A DNA stretch of 64,000 nucleotides from Varunaivibrio sulfuroxidans (GTDB lineage Bacteria > Pseudomonadota > Alphaproteobacteria > Rhodospirillales > Magnetovibrionaceae): NCBI RefSeq assembly GCF_029318635.1, contig NZ_CP119676.1, positions 636,614 through 700,613 on the forward strand, in the 5' to 3' direction. Of this stretch, positions 16,745 through 28,985 are shown piece by piece. The translations under genes and the position numbers were made by a program. The notes below the pieces were generated by a model, which had not been told where the DNA came from, did not search any database, and was given only the letters and a program-made list of their open reading frames with translations. Each line of letters begins with the position of its first letter. Position 1 is the first letter of the stretch.

Positions 16745-18145
16745 CTAGAAGTGAATGGCCCGGCCAAACGCGCTGAGCACGCTTTCGTGCATCATCTCCG
16801 ACAAGGTCGGATGCGGGAACACGGTGTGCATGAGGTCTTCCTCGGTGGTTTCCAGCGTCATCGCGACGCCATAGCCCTGGATCAATTCGGTGACCTCGGC
16901 GCCGACCATGTGCGCACCCAGAAGCTCGCCGGTCTTGGCGTCGAAGATGGTTTTCACCATGCCCTCCGGCTCGCCCAGGGCGATCGCCTTGCCGTTGCCT
17001 TGAAACGGGAAACGTCCGACCTTGATATCTAACCCCTTGTCACGCGCCGCCTTTTCGCTAATGCCGACGCTGGCGACCTGGGGGCGGCAGTAGGTGCAGC
17101 CGGGAATTTTCAGGGGGTCGAGAGGATGCACATTCTTCACGCCGGCGATTTTCTCGACGCAGATCACGCCTTCGTGGCTGGCTTTGTGGGCCAGCCAAGG
17201 CGCGCCGGTCAGATCGCCGATGGCATACACTCCAGGCTCGCCGGTTTGGCACCATTTGTCGGTTTCAACGTGGGTCTTGGCGACCTTCGCTTTGGTGCCT
17301 TCCAGGCCGATATTTTCCACATTGCCGACGATGCCGACCGCCAGGATGACGCGATCGAAGGTTTGGCTTTCGCTTTTGCCCGCCGCCTCGATGGTGGCGG
17401 TGACGCTGCCCTTGCCCTTTTTCAGGGCTTTCACCGTGGCGCCGGTGACGATTTTCATACCCTCGGCCTCCATCGCCTTGCGCGCGAAGGCGGAAATTTC
17501 CTCGTCCTCGACCGGCATGATCCGGTCCATCACCTCGACCACGGTGACCTCCGCGCCTAGGGTATGGAAGAAGCTGGCGAATTCGATCCCGATCGCGCCC
17601 GAGCCCACCACCAGCAATTTTTTCGGCATGGTGTTGGGCACGAGGGCGTCCTTATAGGTCCAGATCAGATCGCCGTCCGGCTCCAACCCCGGAAAAGTGC
17701 GCGCCCGCGCCCCGGTCGCCAGGATGATGTGCTTGGCCGCCAAATCGGCGACCCCTTTGCCGTCTTTTTCGACGTGGACCTTACCCTTGCCGGACAGCTT
17801 GCCAAAACCGTCGAACACGGTGACCTTGTTTTTCTTCAACAGATGAGCGACGCCCATGTTGAGACGCTTGGAGACCGCCCGCGAACGCTTGACGACGGCG
17901 TCCAGGTCGAAGGCGATCCCGTCCGCCTTGAGGCCGAACTCGGCGGCGCGCTTCATGGTGTGGTAGACCTCCGCCGAACGCAGCAGCGCCTTGGTCGGGA
18001 TACAGCCCCAGTTGAGGCAAATGCCGCCCAGGTGCCGGGCTTCGACGACGGCGGCCTTCATGCCCAGTTGCGCGGCGCGGATCGCCGCCACGTAACCGCC
18101 CGGCCCGCCGCCGATCACGATCAGGTCAAATTGGGTGTCCGCCAT
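16745..18145 (-). CDS. lpdA: Dihydrolipoyl dehydrogenase (E3)
   Basis: E3 reoxidises the dihydrolipoyl arms of pyruvate dehydrogenase with NAD. The 466-residue protein has the FAD-binding VIGGGPGGYVAAI, the redox disulfide in GGICLNWGCIPTKAL, the NAD-binding VVGSGAIGIEFA, and the active-site FPHPTLSEMMHE. Length is standard. It is the last gene of the pdhABC-cupin-lpdA run, three bases after the cupin stop. Its TAG stop lies inside a 14-bp exact match to the terminus of the MITE-like elements in this window. Confidence 0.96.
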   Translation of the reverse strand: MADTQFDLIVIGGGPGGYVAAIRAAQLGMKAAVVEARHLGGICLNWGCIPTKALLRSAEVYHTMKRAAEFGLKADGIAFDLDAVVKRSRAVSKRLNMGVAHLLKKNKVTVFDGFGKLSGKGKVHVEKDGKGVADLAAKHIILATGARARTFPGLEPDGDLIWTYKDALVPNTMPKKLLVVGSGAIGIEFASFFHTLGAEVTVVEVMDRIMPVEDEEISAFARKAMEAEGMKIVTGATVKALKKGKGSVTATIEAAGKSESQTFDRVILAVGIVGNVENIGLEGTKAKVAKTHVETDKWCQTGEPGVYAIGDLTGAPWLAHKASHEGVICVEKIAGVKNVHPLDPLKIPGCTYCRPQVASVGISEKAARDKGLDIKVGRFPFQGNGKAIALGEPEGMVKTIFDAKTGELLGAHMVGAEVTELIQGYGVAMTLETTEEDLMHTVFPHPTLSEMMHESVLSAFGRAIHF

Positions 18146-18148
18146 GTT

Positions 18149-18511
18149 TCAAATCCTCTCCAAGTCGCGCACGGTAAAGGCGCTTGCGGTGTTGTCGCCG
18201 GTGTTGACGACCGTGTTGCGCTCGAAAACGACGGCTTCGCAGATACCCTCGGCGCAGGGGCAGTGCTCCACGCCCTTGGGCACCACGATGAATTCACCGG
18301 GATGAAGGGTTTCGCGGCGATCGCGAAAATCGATGTGCATGACCCCGCTGACGTCCAGAAACATTTCGTCCTCGTCGTCATGCTTATGCCAGTCGAAGGC
18401 TCCTTGCAGCTTGACCAGTTTGACGGCGTAATCGTCCACCTGGGCCGCGATTTTTGGCGACCAACATTCGGAAAAAAGGGTGAACTTTTCCGCCAGATTT
18501 ATTTTTTCCAT
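18149..18511 (-). CDS. Cupin domain protein within the pyruvate dehydrogenase operon
   Basis: The 120-residue protein is a single-domain cupin. Motif 1 supplies His42, His44 and Glu49 (DWHKHDDEDEMFLDVSG), and motif 2 supplies His83 (PGEFIVVPKGVEHCPC), a complete metal-binding set. Two cysteines (84, 86) next to His83 are unusual and might join or modulate the metal site. It sits seven bases after pdhC and three before lpdA, so it is certainly part of the operon. Its function is not known to me; small cupins can be isomerases, dioxygenases or binding proteins. Confidence 0.88.
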   Translation of the reverse strand: MEKINLAEKFTLFSECWSPKIAAQVDDYAVKLVKLQGAFDWHKHDDEDEMFLDVSGVMHIDFRDRRETLHPGEFIVVPKGVEHCPCAEGICEAVVFERNTVVNTGDNTASAFTVRDLERI

Positions 18512-18518
18512 CGAATCC

Positions 18519-19823
18519 TCACAGGATTAGGGTGTACGGCTCTTCGATGATGCTCTTGAACGCTTGAAGGAACCGCGCGCCCAGAGCGCCATCGACGGCG
18601 CGGTGATCGACCGACAGGGTGACGCCCATCACCGTGGCGATCGCCAGTTCGCCGTTTTTGACGACTGGGCGCTGTTCGCCCGCGCCGACGGCGAGAATGC
18701 ACGACTGCGGCGGGTTGATAATCGCGGAAAATTCCTTGACCCCATACATGCCCAAGTTGGAAATGGTGAAACCGCCGCCCTGGTATTCCTCGGGCATCAG
18801 CTTGCCGTCCCGCCCACGCGCGGCCAGACTTTTGATCTCGTTTGAAATCTGTACCATTCCCTTAAGGTCGGCGTTGCGCACGACAGGGGTGATCAGACCG
18901 CCCGGCGTCGCCACCGCGACGGAAACGTCGATATCGTTAAACAGTTCGATCGCATCGTCCGTCCACATCGCGTTGGCGGTGGGCACGCGCTTCAGGGCGA
19001 GGGCCACCGCCTTGATGATGAAATCGTTGACCGACAGCTTGTAGGCGCCCTCGCCTTCGGGCGAAAGCGCGTTCAGGCGTTTGCGCGCCTCGATCAATCC
19101 GTCCAGTTCGCAATCGACCGTCAGATAAAAATGCGGCACCGTCTGCTTCGATTCCTGAAGCCGTTTGGCGATGATCTTGCGCATGGTCGAGTTGGGCTGG
19201 GCCGTCGTGCCGCCATCGCGGCCGATTGCCATCGCCTGAGGTGCGCCCTGCGCAGCCGCCGTTTTCGCCGGAACGCCCTTTTCAATGGCCTGTTCGACAT
19301 CGCGCTTGACGATCCGCCCATGGGGACCGCTGCCGGTCAACGCCGAAAGATCCAACCCCGCCTGATCGGCCATGCGCCGGGCCAGCGGCGAAGCGAACAG
19401 ACGATCGCCGCCGGATCTGGCCGAGGCCGGTAAAGGCGTAGGTGAAGAAGCCGGCGTTGAGCCCTGCGCCTGGGCTGCTGGGGTTGGGGTTGGGGTTGGG
19501 GCTGGGGCTGGGGCTGGGGCTGGGGGGGGAGCCGGAGAAGGCGCGGTCACCGTAACATTCTCAAGGGCGGAGGCATCCTCGCCCTCTTCGAGCAGCAACG
19601 CGATCACCGAATTGACGGCGACCCCCTCGCTGCCTGCGGGCACCACGATTTTACCGAGGACGCCGTCATCGACGGCCTCGACTTCCATCGTCGCCTTGTC
19701 GGTTTCGATCTCCGCGATGACGTCGCCGCTGGAGACCGCGTCGCCTTCGTTTTTCAGCCATTTGGCCAGATTGCCTTCCGTCATCGTCGGCGAAAGGGCG
19801 GGCATGGTAATTTGGATCGGCAT
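18519..19823 (-). CDS. pdhC: Pyruvate dehydrogenase E2, dihydrolipoamide acetyltransferase
   Basis: E2 forms the core of the pyruvate dehydrogenase complex and transfers acetyl groups to CoA. The 434-residue protein has one lipoyl domain (Lys43 in [11 protein letters not shown]), a long Ala/Pro/Thr linker (about 90-135), an E1/E3-binding domain (RLFASPLARRMADQAGLDLSALTGSGPHGRI), and the acetyltransferase domain with catalytic His in VDHRAVDGALGARFL. The start [10 protein letters not shown] is fixed by family similarity; an open extension reaches 20012 through pdhB. The lipoyl-domain DNA is nearly identical to that of pdhB. The linker is encoded by a G-rich (TTGGGG)-like run on the plus strand. 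Confidence 0.95.
   Translation of the reverse strand: MPIQITMPALSPTMTEGNLAKWLKNEGDAVSSGDVIAEIETDKATMEVEAVDDGVLGKIVVPAGSEGVAVNSVIALLLEEGEDASALENVTVTAPSPAPPPAPAPAPAPTPTPTPAAQAQGSTPASSPTPLPASARSGGDRLFASPLARRMADQAGLDLSALTGSGPHGRIVKRDVEQAIEKGVPAKTAAAQGAPQAMAIGRDGGTTAQPNSTMRKIIAKRLQESKQTVPHFYLTVDCELDGLIEARKRLNALSPEGEGAYKLSVNDFIIKAVALALKRVPTANAMWTDDAIELFNDIDVSVAVATPGGLITPVVRNADLKGMVQISNEIKSLAARGRDGKLMPEEYQGGGFTISNLGMYGVKEFSAIINPPQSCILAVGAGEQRPVVKNGELAIATVMGVTLSVDHRAVDGALGARFLQAFKSIIEEPYTLIL
19480..19529 (+). repeat. G-run repeat in the pdhC linker (TTGGGG/CTGGGG units)
   Basis: On the plus strand GGGGTT repeats three times, passes into GGGGCT four times and ends in a run of eight G. It encodes alternating Ala-Pro/Thr-Pro of the flexible E2 linker on the minus strand. 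Runs of four or more G at two-base intervals can fold as a G-quadruplex in the template strand. Length changes in multiples of six would keep the frame. Confidence 0.8.
19560..19817. repeat. Lipoyl-domain repeat, pdhC copy (partner 20971-21228)
   Basis: These 258 bases match the start of pdhB with only four mismatches by eye. Three of the four are silent and one changes Asp to Ala (EAVDDG against EAADDG). The identity stops at the start codons on one side and at the linker on the other. Such uniformity down to the codon level is far beyond what protein conservation requires. Confidence 0.9.
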
Positions 19824-19839
19824 GTCGGGTCCCTTTTCC

Positions 19840-21234
19840 TCAACGATAACAGGCGGCTTTGGCGGCCGCCGCGATTTTTTCCACAGTCGGCAGGGCCAAC
19901 GCCTCAAGATTGGCGGCGTAGGGCATCGGCACGTCCTCGCCGGCGACGCGCACCACCGGAGCGTCCAGGTAATCGAAAGCGTCTTCCATGATCCGCGCCG
20001 CGATTTCCGCACCGATCCCGCTTTGCGCCCAGCCTTCCTCGACGCTGACGACGCGGTTGGTCTTCATCACCGAACGGGCGATGGTTTCGCTGTCCAAAGG
20101 GCGCAGGGAGCGCAGGTTGATCACCTCGGCGGAGATCCCCTCCTCCTGCAGATGCTCGGCGGCCTCAAGGGCCTTGCCGACCATCAGCGAGAACGCGGTG
20201 ATGGTGACGTCCGTCCCCGGACGCTCAATTTTCGCCTTGCCGATCGGCACGATAAAATCGGGATCGTCCGGCACCTCGAAGGACTGGCCGTATAGAAGCT
20301 CGTTCTCCAAGAAAACGACCGGATTGGGATCGCGGATCGCCGCCTTGAGCAATCCTTTGGCGTCCTCACCCGACCAAGGGGCGAGCACTTTCAGGCCCGG
20401 CACGTGAGAATACCACGAGGCGTAACATTGCGAATGCTGGGCGGCGACGCGCGACGCCGCGCCGTTGGGACCGCGAAAGACGATCGGACAGCCCATTTGG
20501 CCGCCGGACATGTACAGCGTCTTCGCCGCCGAGTTGACGATATGGTCGATCGCCTGCATGGAAAAATTAAACGTCATGAATTCGACGATCGGCTTCAGGC
20601 CAGAAAACGCCGCGCCGACGGCGACGCCCGCGAAACCATATTCGGTAATCGGCGTGTCGATGACGCGTTCATCGCCGAATTCGTCAAGTAGTCCCTGGCT
20701 CACCTTATAGGCGCCCTGATACTGGGCGACTTCTTCGCCCATCAGGTAAATCGTCTCGTCCGCGCGCATTTCCTCGGCCATGGCGTCGCGCAAAGCCTCG
20801 CGGACCGTCAGTGTCTTGGTCGGGCCGCTGTAGGCCGTTTCGGCAGGCGGCGCGGAGACGGGGGCCGGGGCGGGCGCGGGGGCGGACGTCGGGGCGGGCG
20901 TTGGTGTCGTTTCGTCGCCCGGCGCTTCGCGTGTCTCGGCGTCCGGCGTGGACGCGGCGGCGGCGGCGCTCTCAAGGGCGGAGGCATCCTCGCCCTCTTC
21001 GAGCAGCAACGCGATCACCGAATTGACGGCGACCCCCTCGCTGCCCGCGGGCACCACGATCTTGCCGAGGACGCCGTCATCGGCGGCCTCGACTTCCATC
21101 GTCGCCTTGTCGGTTTCGATCTCCGCGATGACGTCGCCGCTGGAGACCGCGTCGCCTTCGTTTTTCAGCCATTTGGCCAGATTGCCTTCCGTCATCGTCG
21201 GCGAAAGGGCGGGCATGGTAATTTGGATGGTCAT
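19840..21234 (-). CDS. pdhB: Pyruvate dehydrogenase E1 component, beta subunit, with N-terminal lipoyl domain
   Basis: With PdhA this subunit decarboxylates pyruvate using thiamine diphosphate. Residues 1-80 are a lipoyl domain (Lys43 in [15 protein letters not shown]), 85-130 an Ala/Pro/Thr-rich linker, and 135-464 the transketolase-like beta domain ([52 protein letters not shown]). A lipoyl domain on E1-beta is a hallmark of alphaproteobacterial complexes. It lies 13 bases after pdhA and 16 before pdhC, so one operon is clear. Confidence 0.96.
   Translation of the reverse strand: MTIQITMPALSPTMTEGNLAKWLKNEGDAVSSGDVIAEIETDKATMEVEAADDGVLGKIVVPAGSEGVAVNSVIALLLEEGEDASALESAAAAASTPDAETREAPGDETTPTPAPTSAPAPAPAPVSAPPAETAYSGPTKTLTVREALRDAMAEEMRADETIYLMGEEVAQYQGAYKVSQGLLDEFGDERVIDTPITEYGFAGVAVGAAFSGLKPIVEFMTFNFSMQAIDHIVNSAAKTLYMSGGQMGCPIVFRGPNGAASRVAAQHSQCYASWYSHVPGLKVLAPWSGEDAKGLLKAAIRDPNPVVFLENELLYGQSFEVPDDPDFIVPIGKAKIERPGTDVTITAFSLMVGKALEAAEHLQEEGISAEVINLRSLRPLDSETIARSVMKTNRVVSVEEGWAQSGIGAEIAARIMEDAFDYLDAPVVRVAGEDVPMPYAANLEALALPTVEKIAAAAKAACYR
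20971..21228. repeat. Lipoyl-domain repeat, pdhB copy (partner 19560-19817)
   Basis: Direct repeat partner of the pdhC lipoyl-domain segment, 1411 bases away in the same orientation. Recombination between the two copies would delete the rest of pdhB and the first domain of pdhC, leaving a single lipoyl domain joined to E2. Confidence 0.9.
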
Positions 21235-21247
21235 AATGCTTGTTCCC

Positions 21248-22309
21248 TCAGGCCTCGATCAGGATATCGGTGTACAGTTCGCCCGGATCGGGCTCGGGAC
21301 TGCTTTGCGCGAATTGGGCGGCCTCGGAAACGAGGGTCTTGACCTCGCGGTCGATCTCCTTCAACGCCGCCTCGTCCACGATTTTCCGTTTCAAGATCAG
21401 CGTCTTCAGATTGTCGATCGGATCCTGTTCCGAGCGCACTTTGGAGACTTCTTCCTTGGAGCGATATTTCGCCGGATCGGACATCGAATGACCACGATAG
21501 CGATAGGTCATCATTTCCAGGATATAGGGACCTTTTGCGCTGCGTGCGTGCTCAAGCACGTCCTCGGCGGCGGCGCGCACCTCCTGAACGTCCATGCCGT
21601 TGACCTGGCGTCCGGGAATGCCATGCGCGCGCCCACGGTGGTACAGGTCGGTGGTCGAGGACGCCCGCTCGATCGAGGTCCCCATGCCGTATTTGTTGTT
21701 CTCGATTACGTAAACAACGGGCAATTTCCACAACGAAGCCATGTTGAACGATTCGTAAACCTGGCCTTGGTTGATCGCGCCATCGCCGAAATACGCCATG
21801 CACACGCCGCCATCTTTTTTATATTTGTGGCCGAAGGCGAGCCCGGTGCCGATCGGCACCTGGGCCCCGACGATGCCATGCCCGCCGAAGAAATTCTTCT
21901 CGCGCGAGAACATATGCATCGAGCCGCCCTTGCCCTTGGAATAGCCCCCGGCGCGCCCGGTCAGTTCCGCCATTACCCCCTTGGGGTCCATGGCGCAGGC
22001 CAGCATGTGACCGTGATCGCGGTAGCTGGTGATGACCGTATCCTGAGGCTTGGCCGCAGCCTGCATGCCGACGACGACGGCTTCCTGGCCGATATATAGG
22101 TGGCAAAAGCCGCCGATCAGCCCCATGCCGTACAATTGACCGGCCTTTTCCTCGAAACGGCGGATTTTCAACATCTCGCGGTAATAATGCAGCAATTGCT
22201 CGGGGCTCGCCTGCGGCGTGGAGGCCACGGCGCGGGTGCGCGCGGGCTTGCGCACGGCGGCTTTGGCCGCGCTGCGCGGCGCGGGTTTAGGCTTGGCTGG
22301 TTTCGTCAT
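21248..22309 (-). CDS. pdhA: Pyruvate dehydrogenase E1 component, alpha subunit
   Basis: PdhA binds thiamine diphosphate and, with PdhB, catalyses the oxidative decarboxylation of pyruvate. The TPP motif is [17 protein letters not shown] followed by IENN, and the phosphorylation-loop region reads [20 protein letters not shown]. The N-terminus has a Lys/Ala/Pro-rich stretch of about 30 residues. The ATG at 22307-22309 follows GGGAGGA and gives 353 residues; an ATG nine codons earlier is less likely. It is the first gene of the operon. Confidence 0.95.
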   Translation of the reverse strand: MTKPAKPKPAPRSAAKAAVRKPARTRAVASTPQASPEQLLHYYREMLKIRRFEEKAGQLYGMGLIGGFCHLYIGQEAVVVGMQAAAKPQDTVITSYRDHGHMLACAMDPKGVMAELTGRAGGYSKGKGGSMHMFSREKNFFGGHGIVGAQVPIGTGLAFGHKYKKDGGVCMAYFGDGAINQGQVYESFNMASLWKLPVVYVIENNKYGMGTSIERASSTTDLYHRGRAHGIPGRQVNGMDVQEVRAAAEDVLEHARSAKGPYILEMMTYRYRGHSMSDPAKYRSKEEVSKVRSEQDPIDNLKTLILKRKIVDEAALKEIDREVKTLVSEAAQFAQSSPEPDPGELYTDILIEA

Positions 22310-22704
22310 GGATCGAGGATCCTCCCAAGATTTCAATTAGACATTTCAATTAGACTATGTCGTGAGGGGAAAACATGCAGAAAAAAACAGTCCCCCCTTT
22401 GGCGTCGCCGTCTTATTTTCCTGCGATCGAGATCCCGTTTTGCGCGGAAAACTTCGGTTTTGCGCAAACGACACCGGCGCCGCATGATCATGGCGCTCGC
22501 TCAAGCTCTGGCGTGAATCAAATCATACCCGCTGCGTCCCCATAAAACAAGCACACTTGATTATGTCAACATATTGAAATACAACGTATTTTTAGAATTA
22601 ACCTTAATCAGGTTGACAACAAGAAGCGTGAATTTTTAATTTAAAGTCCGGCCCTTAAATCGGTGAATATTCTCCCAGCGCCCGCACGCCTCCTCGCGCG
22701 GGCG
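22310..22704. other. Upstream region of the pdh operon
   Basis: No gene is supported in 395 bases. A perfect 13-bp tandem repeat (ATTTCAATTAGAC twice, 22331-22356) lies 22 bases before pdhA. A direct repeat GTTTTGCGC occurs at 22437-22445 and 22457-22465, the second inside the palindrome TTTGCGCAAA (22459-22468). Reading leftward, a consensus -35 TTGACA (22569-22564) stands 17 bases from a poor -10 TTTATG (22546-22541). The far half is AT-rich. Confidence 0.5.
22331..22356. repeat. Perfect 13-bp tandem repeat before pdhA
   Basis: ATTTCAATTAGAC is repeated exactly twice without a gap, between the pdhA start codon and its likely promoter. The AATTAGAC part equals one arm of the perfect palindrome at the MerR-cyclase promoter (3325-3341). 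It could be an operator or a chance slippage product. Confidence 0.75.
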
Positions 22705-23412
22705 TTATCTCCGCAACCAGGAAAACGCCTGCCTGAGATAGGCTTCACCATCCTTCTTCTGCCATTGGCCGTGCGCCATAATGACTCTCTTGGGCCGCCA
22801 CGCGACAACTTTATCAAGCGCCGCCCTCGCGGATTTGCGGTCGATCCAAGACAGGCGCCACTCCAGGGGGGCGTAGCCATAACCCTCGACGCAACGCCAC
22901 AACCGGGCGATCACGGTGCGCCACCCGCCCCAGTATTCATGCAAAAACGCCGCCGAGAAGTTTTCGCTTAAATCCCCGATAATCGCGGTTTTCGAAGCCT
23001 TGTGAAAAAAAACCACCTCATCCATGAAGGGTGAGCCGCGGAACCAGGCCTGGTCGATTTCGCCCCGCCATGACGATGGCGGGGTGTCCGTCAGGGGATC
23101 CCCGAAGGCAAGGTCCTTGCGCTTGCGTTGCAAAGACGCCAAACCCCAGAGCGCGGCCCGGGGAAAGACCGCCTTCCATGCGCCAAGATAAAGATGATGC
23201 AGTTTATTGGGACTGACGAGATGGGCGACCTCCCCCAGCGCCGATATTTCCGCCTGCAACGCCTCGGTCAGGCGAACCGGCGACCATACCCAAAGCGTCC
23301 CATCGGACAGGCGCGCGATCACGCTCCGGGTGGGATAGGGGAAACCGTAAAAATCGACAACTTCCCCCTCGGCAATCCACAGGGGGTCGTCAACGCGTTC
23401 GAGAACCGTCAT
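22705..23412 (-). CDS. DUF4336 domain protein
   Basis: The 235-residue protein matches DUF4336, a family related to the metallo-beta-lactamase fold with unknown function. Landmarks are LWIAEGEVVDFYGFPYPTRS, LWVWSPVRLT, HLVSPNKLHHLYLGAW and a C-terminal VIMAHGQW. I chose ATG 23410-23412, giving MTVLERVDDPLWIAEG, over the ATG 18 codons upstream, because the family starts close to this point. The second MITE-like element begins 64 bases upstream of this start and 10 bases before the alternative start, so it may have displaced the original promoter. Confidence 0.82.
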   Translation of the reverse strand: MTVLERVDDPLWIAEGEVVDFYGFPYPTRSVIARLSDGTLWVWSPVRLTEALQAEISALGEVAHLVSPNKLHHLYLGAWKAVFPRAALWGLASLQRKRKDLAFGDPLTDTPPSSWRGEIDQAWFRGSPFMDEVVFFHKASKTAIIGDLSENFSAAFLHEYWGGWRTVIARLWRCVEGYGYAPLEWRLSWIDRKSARAALDKVVAWRPKRVIMAHGQWQKKDGEAYLRQAFSWLRR

Positions 23413-23475
23413 CCTTATCGCACTTTCAGTTTTTCGGAACGCCGCCGCCGCCGACGTCCCCTGCATTTCCCAGCT

Positions 23476-23744
23476 TAGGGTCAGGACCTATTCATCTGAA
23501 GCGCCTGGCGGAGATGAATTTAAGTGTGGGTTAGACGGAAAATCCGCCGCAATGGCCCTCATTACAAGGATTTTCCAACGACATCCGTGCTTAAATTCAT
23601 CACGTCCCGCTGGGATTTGTGAAAAATGCCCCAGGAACGTCGTCGAAGACTTTTGAAAGTGAACGGCACTTCCGGCAAGTCTTCTCCTGGACCTGTGACA
23701 TTTTTCACAAACCAGACGCATCAGATGAAGAGGTCCTGACCCTA
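23476..23744. mobile_element. MITE-like element, copy 2 (~270 bp, TA-flanked)
   Basis: This is the better preserved copy. The left end reads TAGGGTCAGGACCTATTCAT and the right end, on the opposite strand, TAGGGTCAGGACCTCTTCAT, one mismatch in the first twenty bases and extending further. TA stands at both outer edges. Sub-terminal segments fold back on each other (GAATTTAAG/CTTAAATTC, GGAAAATCC/GGATTTTCC, TTTGTGAAAAAT/ATTTTTCACAAA), so the whole unit could form a long hairpin. No transposase is present. It is ~90% identical to the copy at 2531-2800. Confidence 0.83.
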
Positions 23745-23910
23745 GCCACATCGACCTTCCGAAAAAAAACGCTCAACGCGTGAAAAATGTGTAGCGTACT
23801 CTCGTGAAAAAATAAAGGCGCCTGACCTCCTCGGAGGAATGTCCCAAGGATGGCCCCGGCGGACGGGGCGCATGAGCGTGGAAAAATGTGTTCCTAAAAG
23901 AACGGTCCCA

Positions 23911-24285
23911 TCAGGCCGGTCCACGGCATGTTCTTTCGACTCGGGCGATATGAAGGGTAAAATCCTCGTACCATCCCGCCCTGCCACGGCGTTGCGCATC
24001 GAGATGTTCGGCGTTTTCTTTCCAGTTGTCGATCGCCCTCGCATCGCGCCAATAGGAGACTGTGATCCCCAGACCGGCGGCGTCGCGCACGCTGTCCATG
24101 CCCAGGAAACCGGGCATGTTTTGAGCCAATTCGACCATCCGTGCGGCCGTGGTCGCATAACCGTCATCCTCGCCGTCCCGCGCCCGCCGGGGGCGCGTGC
24201 TGACAAAAACAACGGCATAGTAAGGGGGGACAGGGGGTGGAGTCGGACGCGTTCGCGCCGGTTCTAAATTCTCTTTTGCGTTCAT
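23911..24285 (-). CDS. Antibiotic biosynthesis monooxygenase (ABM)-type domain protein
   Basis: The 124-residue protein has one dimeric alpha/beta-barrel domain of the ABM type: YYAVVFVSTRP at the first strand, then MVELAQNMPGFLGMDSVRDAAGLGITVSYWRDARAIDNWKENAEH and a final WYEDFTLHIARVER. Proteins like this include heme-degrading enzymes and quinol monooxygenases, but many are of unknown function. The Pro-rich N-terminus (first 20 residues) is probably disordered. An overlapping frame starting at 24218 is a shadow of this gene. Confidence 0.82.
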   Translation of the reverse strand: MNAKENLEPARTRPTPPPVPPYYAVVFVSTRPRRARDGEDDGYATTAARMVELAQNMPGFLGMDSVRDAAGLGITVSYWRDARAIDNWKENAEHLDAQRRGRAGWYEDFTLHIARVERTCRGPA

Positions 24286-24366
24286 GCGAAGCCCCCATGG
24301 CGGCGAGAGAGGGAAGCGCCCCCCTCAACATCCCCTTCGTGGCAAAATAAAGATTCCAGAACAGCC

Positions 24367-24687
24367 TCAGGGATTGCCCTTGAACATGATCACCTTTTCA
24401 TCGGCCCGACCGTAGTTCAGCATCAGGCGGACGCGCTCATCCAGCATGTCGGGGTCCAGGGTCCCCGGGGACAGCAACTTGACCCTATGGGCGAGCGCCA
24501 AGCGCTCGCCGTGAACTTGGGCGTAAGCCACTTTCGCCGCGGCGACCTCTTTTTGAAGTTTGCGCAACGCGAAATAGCCGCGATCGCCCTGAACGATATG
24601 ATAGCCGAAATACGCCACCATACAGACGCCCAAAACCGGCCCTATGATATGGTGCGCCCGCGCGCGGATTTCGGCAAACAAGCTCAT
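24367..24687 (-). CDS. ftsB: FtsB/DivIC-like septum formation initiator
   Basis: This 106-residue bitopic protein has a short basic N-terminus, a transmembrane segment (about 13-33), and a periplasmic coiled coil (GYFALRKLQKEVAAAKVAYAQVHGERLALAHRVKLL) followed by LDPDMLDERVRLMLNYGR, the DivIC/FtsB pattern. FtsB bridges FtsL and FtsQ in the divisome. In alphaproteobacteria it commonly lies between eno and the pdh genes, as here. A 10-bp stem with a four-base loop sits 34 bases upstream of the start. Confidence 0.88.
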   Translation of the reverse strand: MSLFAEIRARAHHIIGPVLGVCMVAYFGYHIVQGDRGYFALRKLQKEVAAAKVAYAQVHGERLALAHRVKLLSPGTLDPDMLDERVRLMLNYGRADEKVIMFKGNP

Positions 24688-24721
24688 ATTTAGAACGACC
24701 GTTCCATTTTACGAATCAAAC

Positions 24722-24745
24722 GGCTCGATTCCCCAGAATCGAGCC
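24722..24745. promoter_or_regulatory. Ten-bp inverted repeat upstream of ftsB
   Basis: GGCTCGATTC and GAATCGAGCC are separated by CCCA. No T tract follows on either strand, so this is not a standard terminator. It lies between the eno terminator and the ftsB start codon, and could be an operator or a leader hairpin. Confidence 0.5.
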
Positions 24746-24834
24746 TGTATTGAGACCTTGAGTCCAGATTCTTCTGTTTGTCATCCTAGCGGGGAATCGT
24801 TAATAAATTGTTTTCACGCTACAAAAACATGCAT

Positions 24835-24870
24835 CAAAAAAGAGGCCGCGACACGATGGTCGCGGCCTCT
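24835..24870 (-). terminator. Rho-independent terminator downstream of eno
   Basis: Reading leftward, a 12-bp perfect stem (AGAGGCCGCGAC pairing across a six-base loop, 24841-24870) is followed at once by six T. It lies 39 bases past the eno stop codon and closes the kdsA/eno direction of transcription. Confidence 0.9.
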
Positions 24871-24908
24871 AAACACCTAACGTCTAAATTGTCCCTATTC
24901 CCCCGGCA

Positions 24909-27213
<2,305 letters not shown>

Positions 27214-27234
27214 AAAAAGCCCCGTTTCCCGGAA

Positions 27235-28869
<1,635 letters not shown>

Positions 28870-28985
28870 CTATACATCAAGAAATTCGTCATACGCACCA
28901 TCAAACATAGAAACAAAACGTGCGGAGGCGTGACAGCGCGCGATACGCCCCTGTCGATAGCGAACAACCTCCTGGCTATAAAAAC

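Noticed and set aside
23742-24218. A 158-codon minus-strand frame
   Set aside because: It overlaps the ABM-domain gene in another frame, and only the latter has family motifs.
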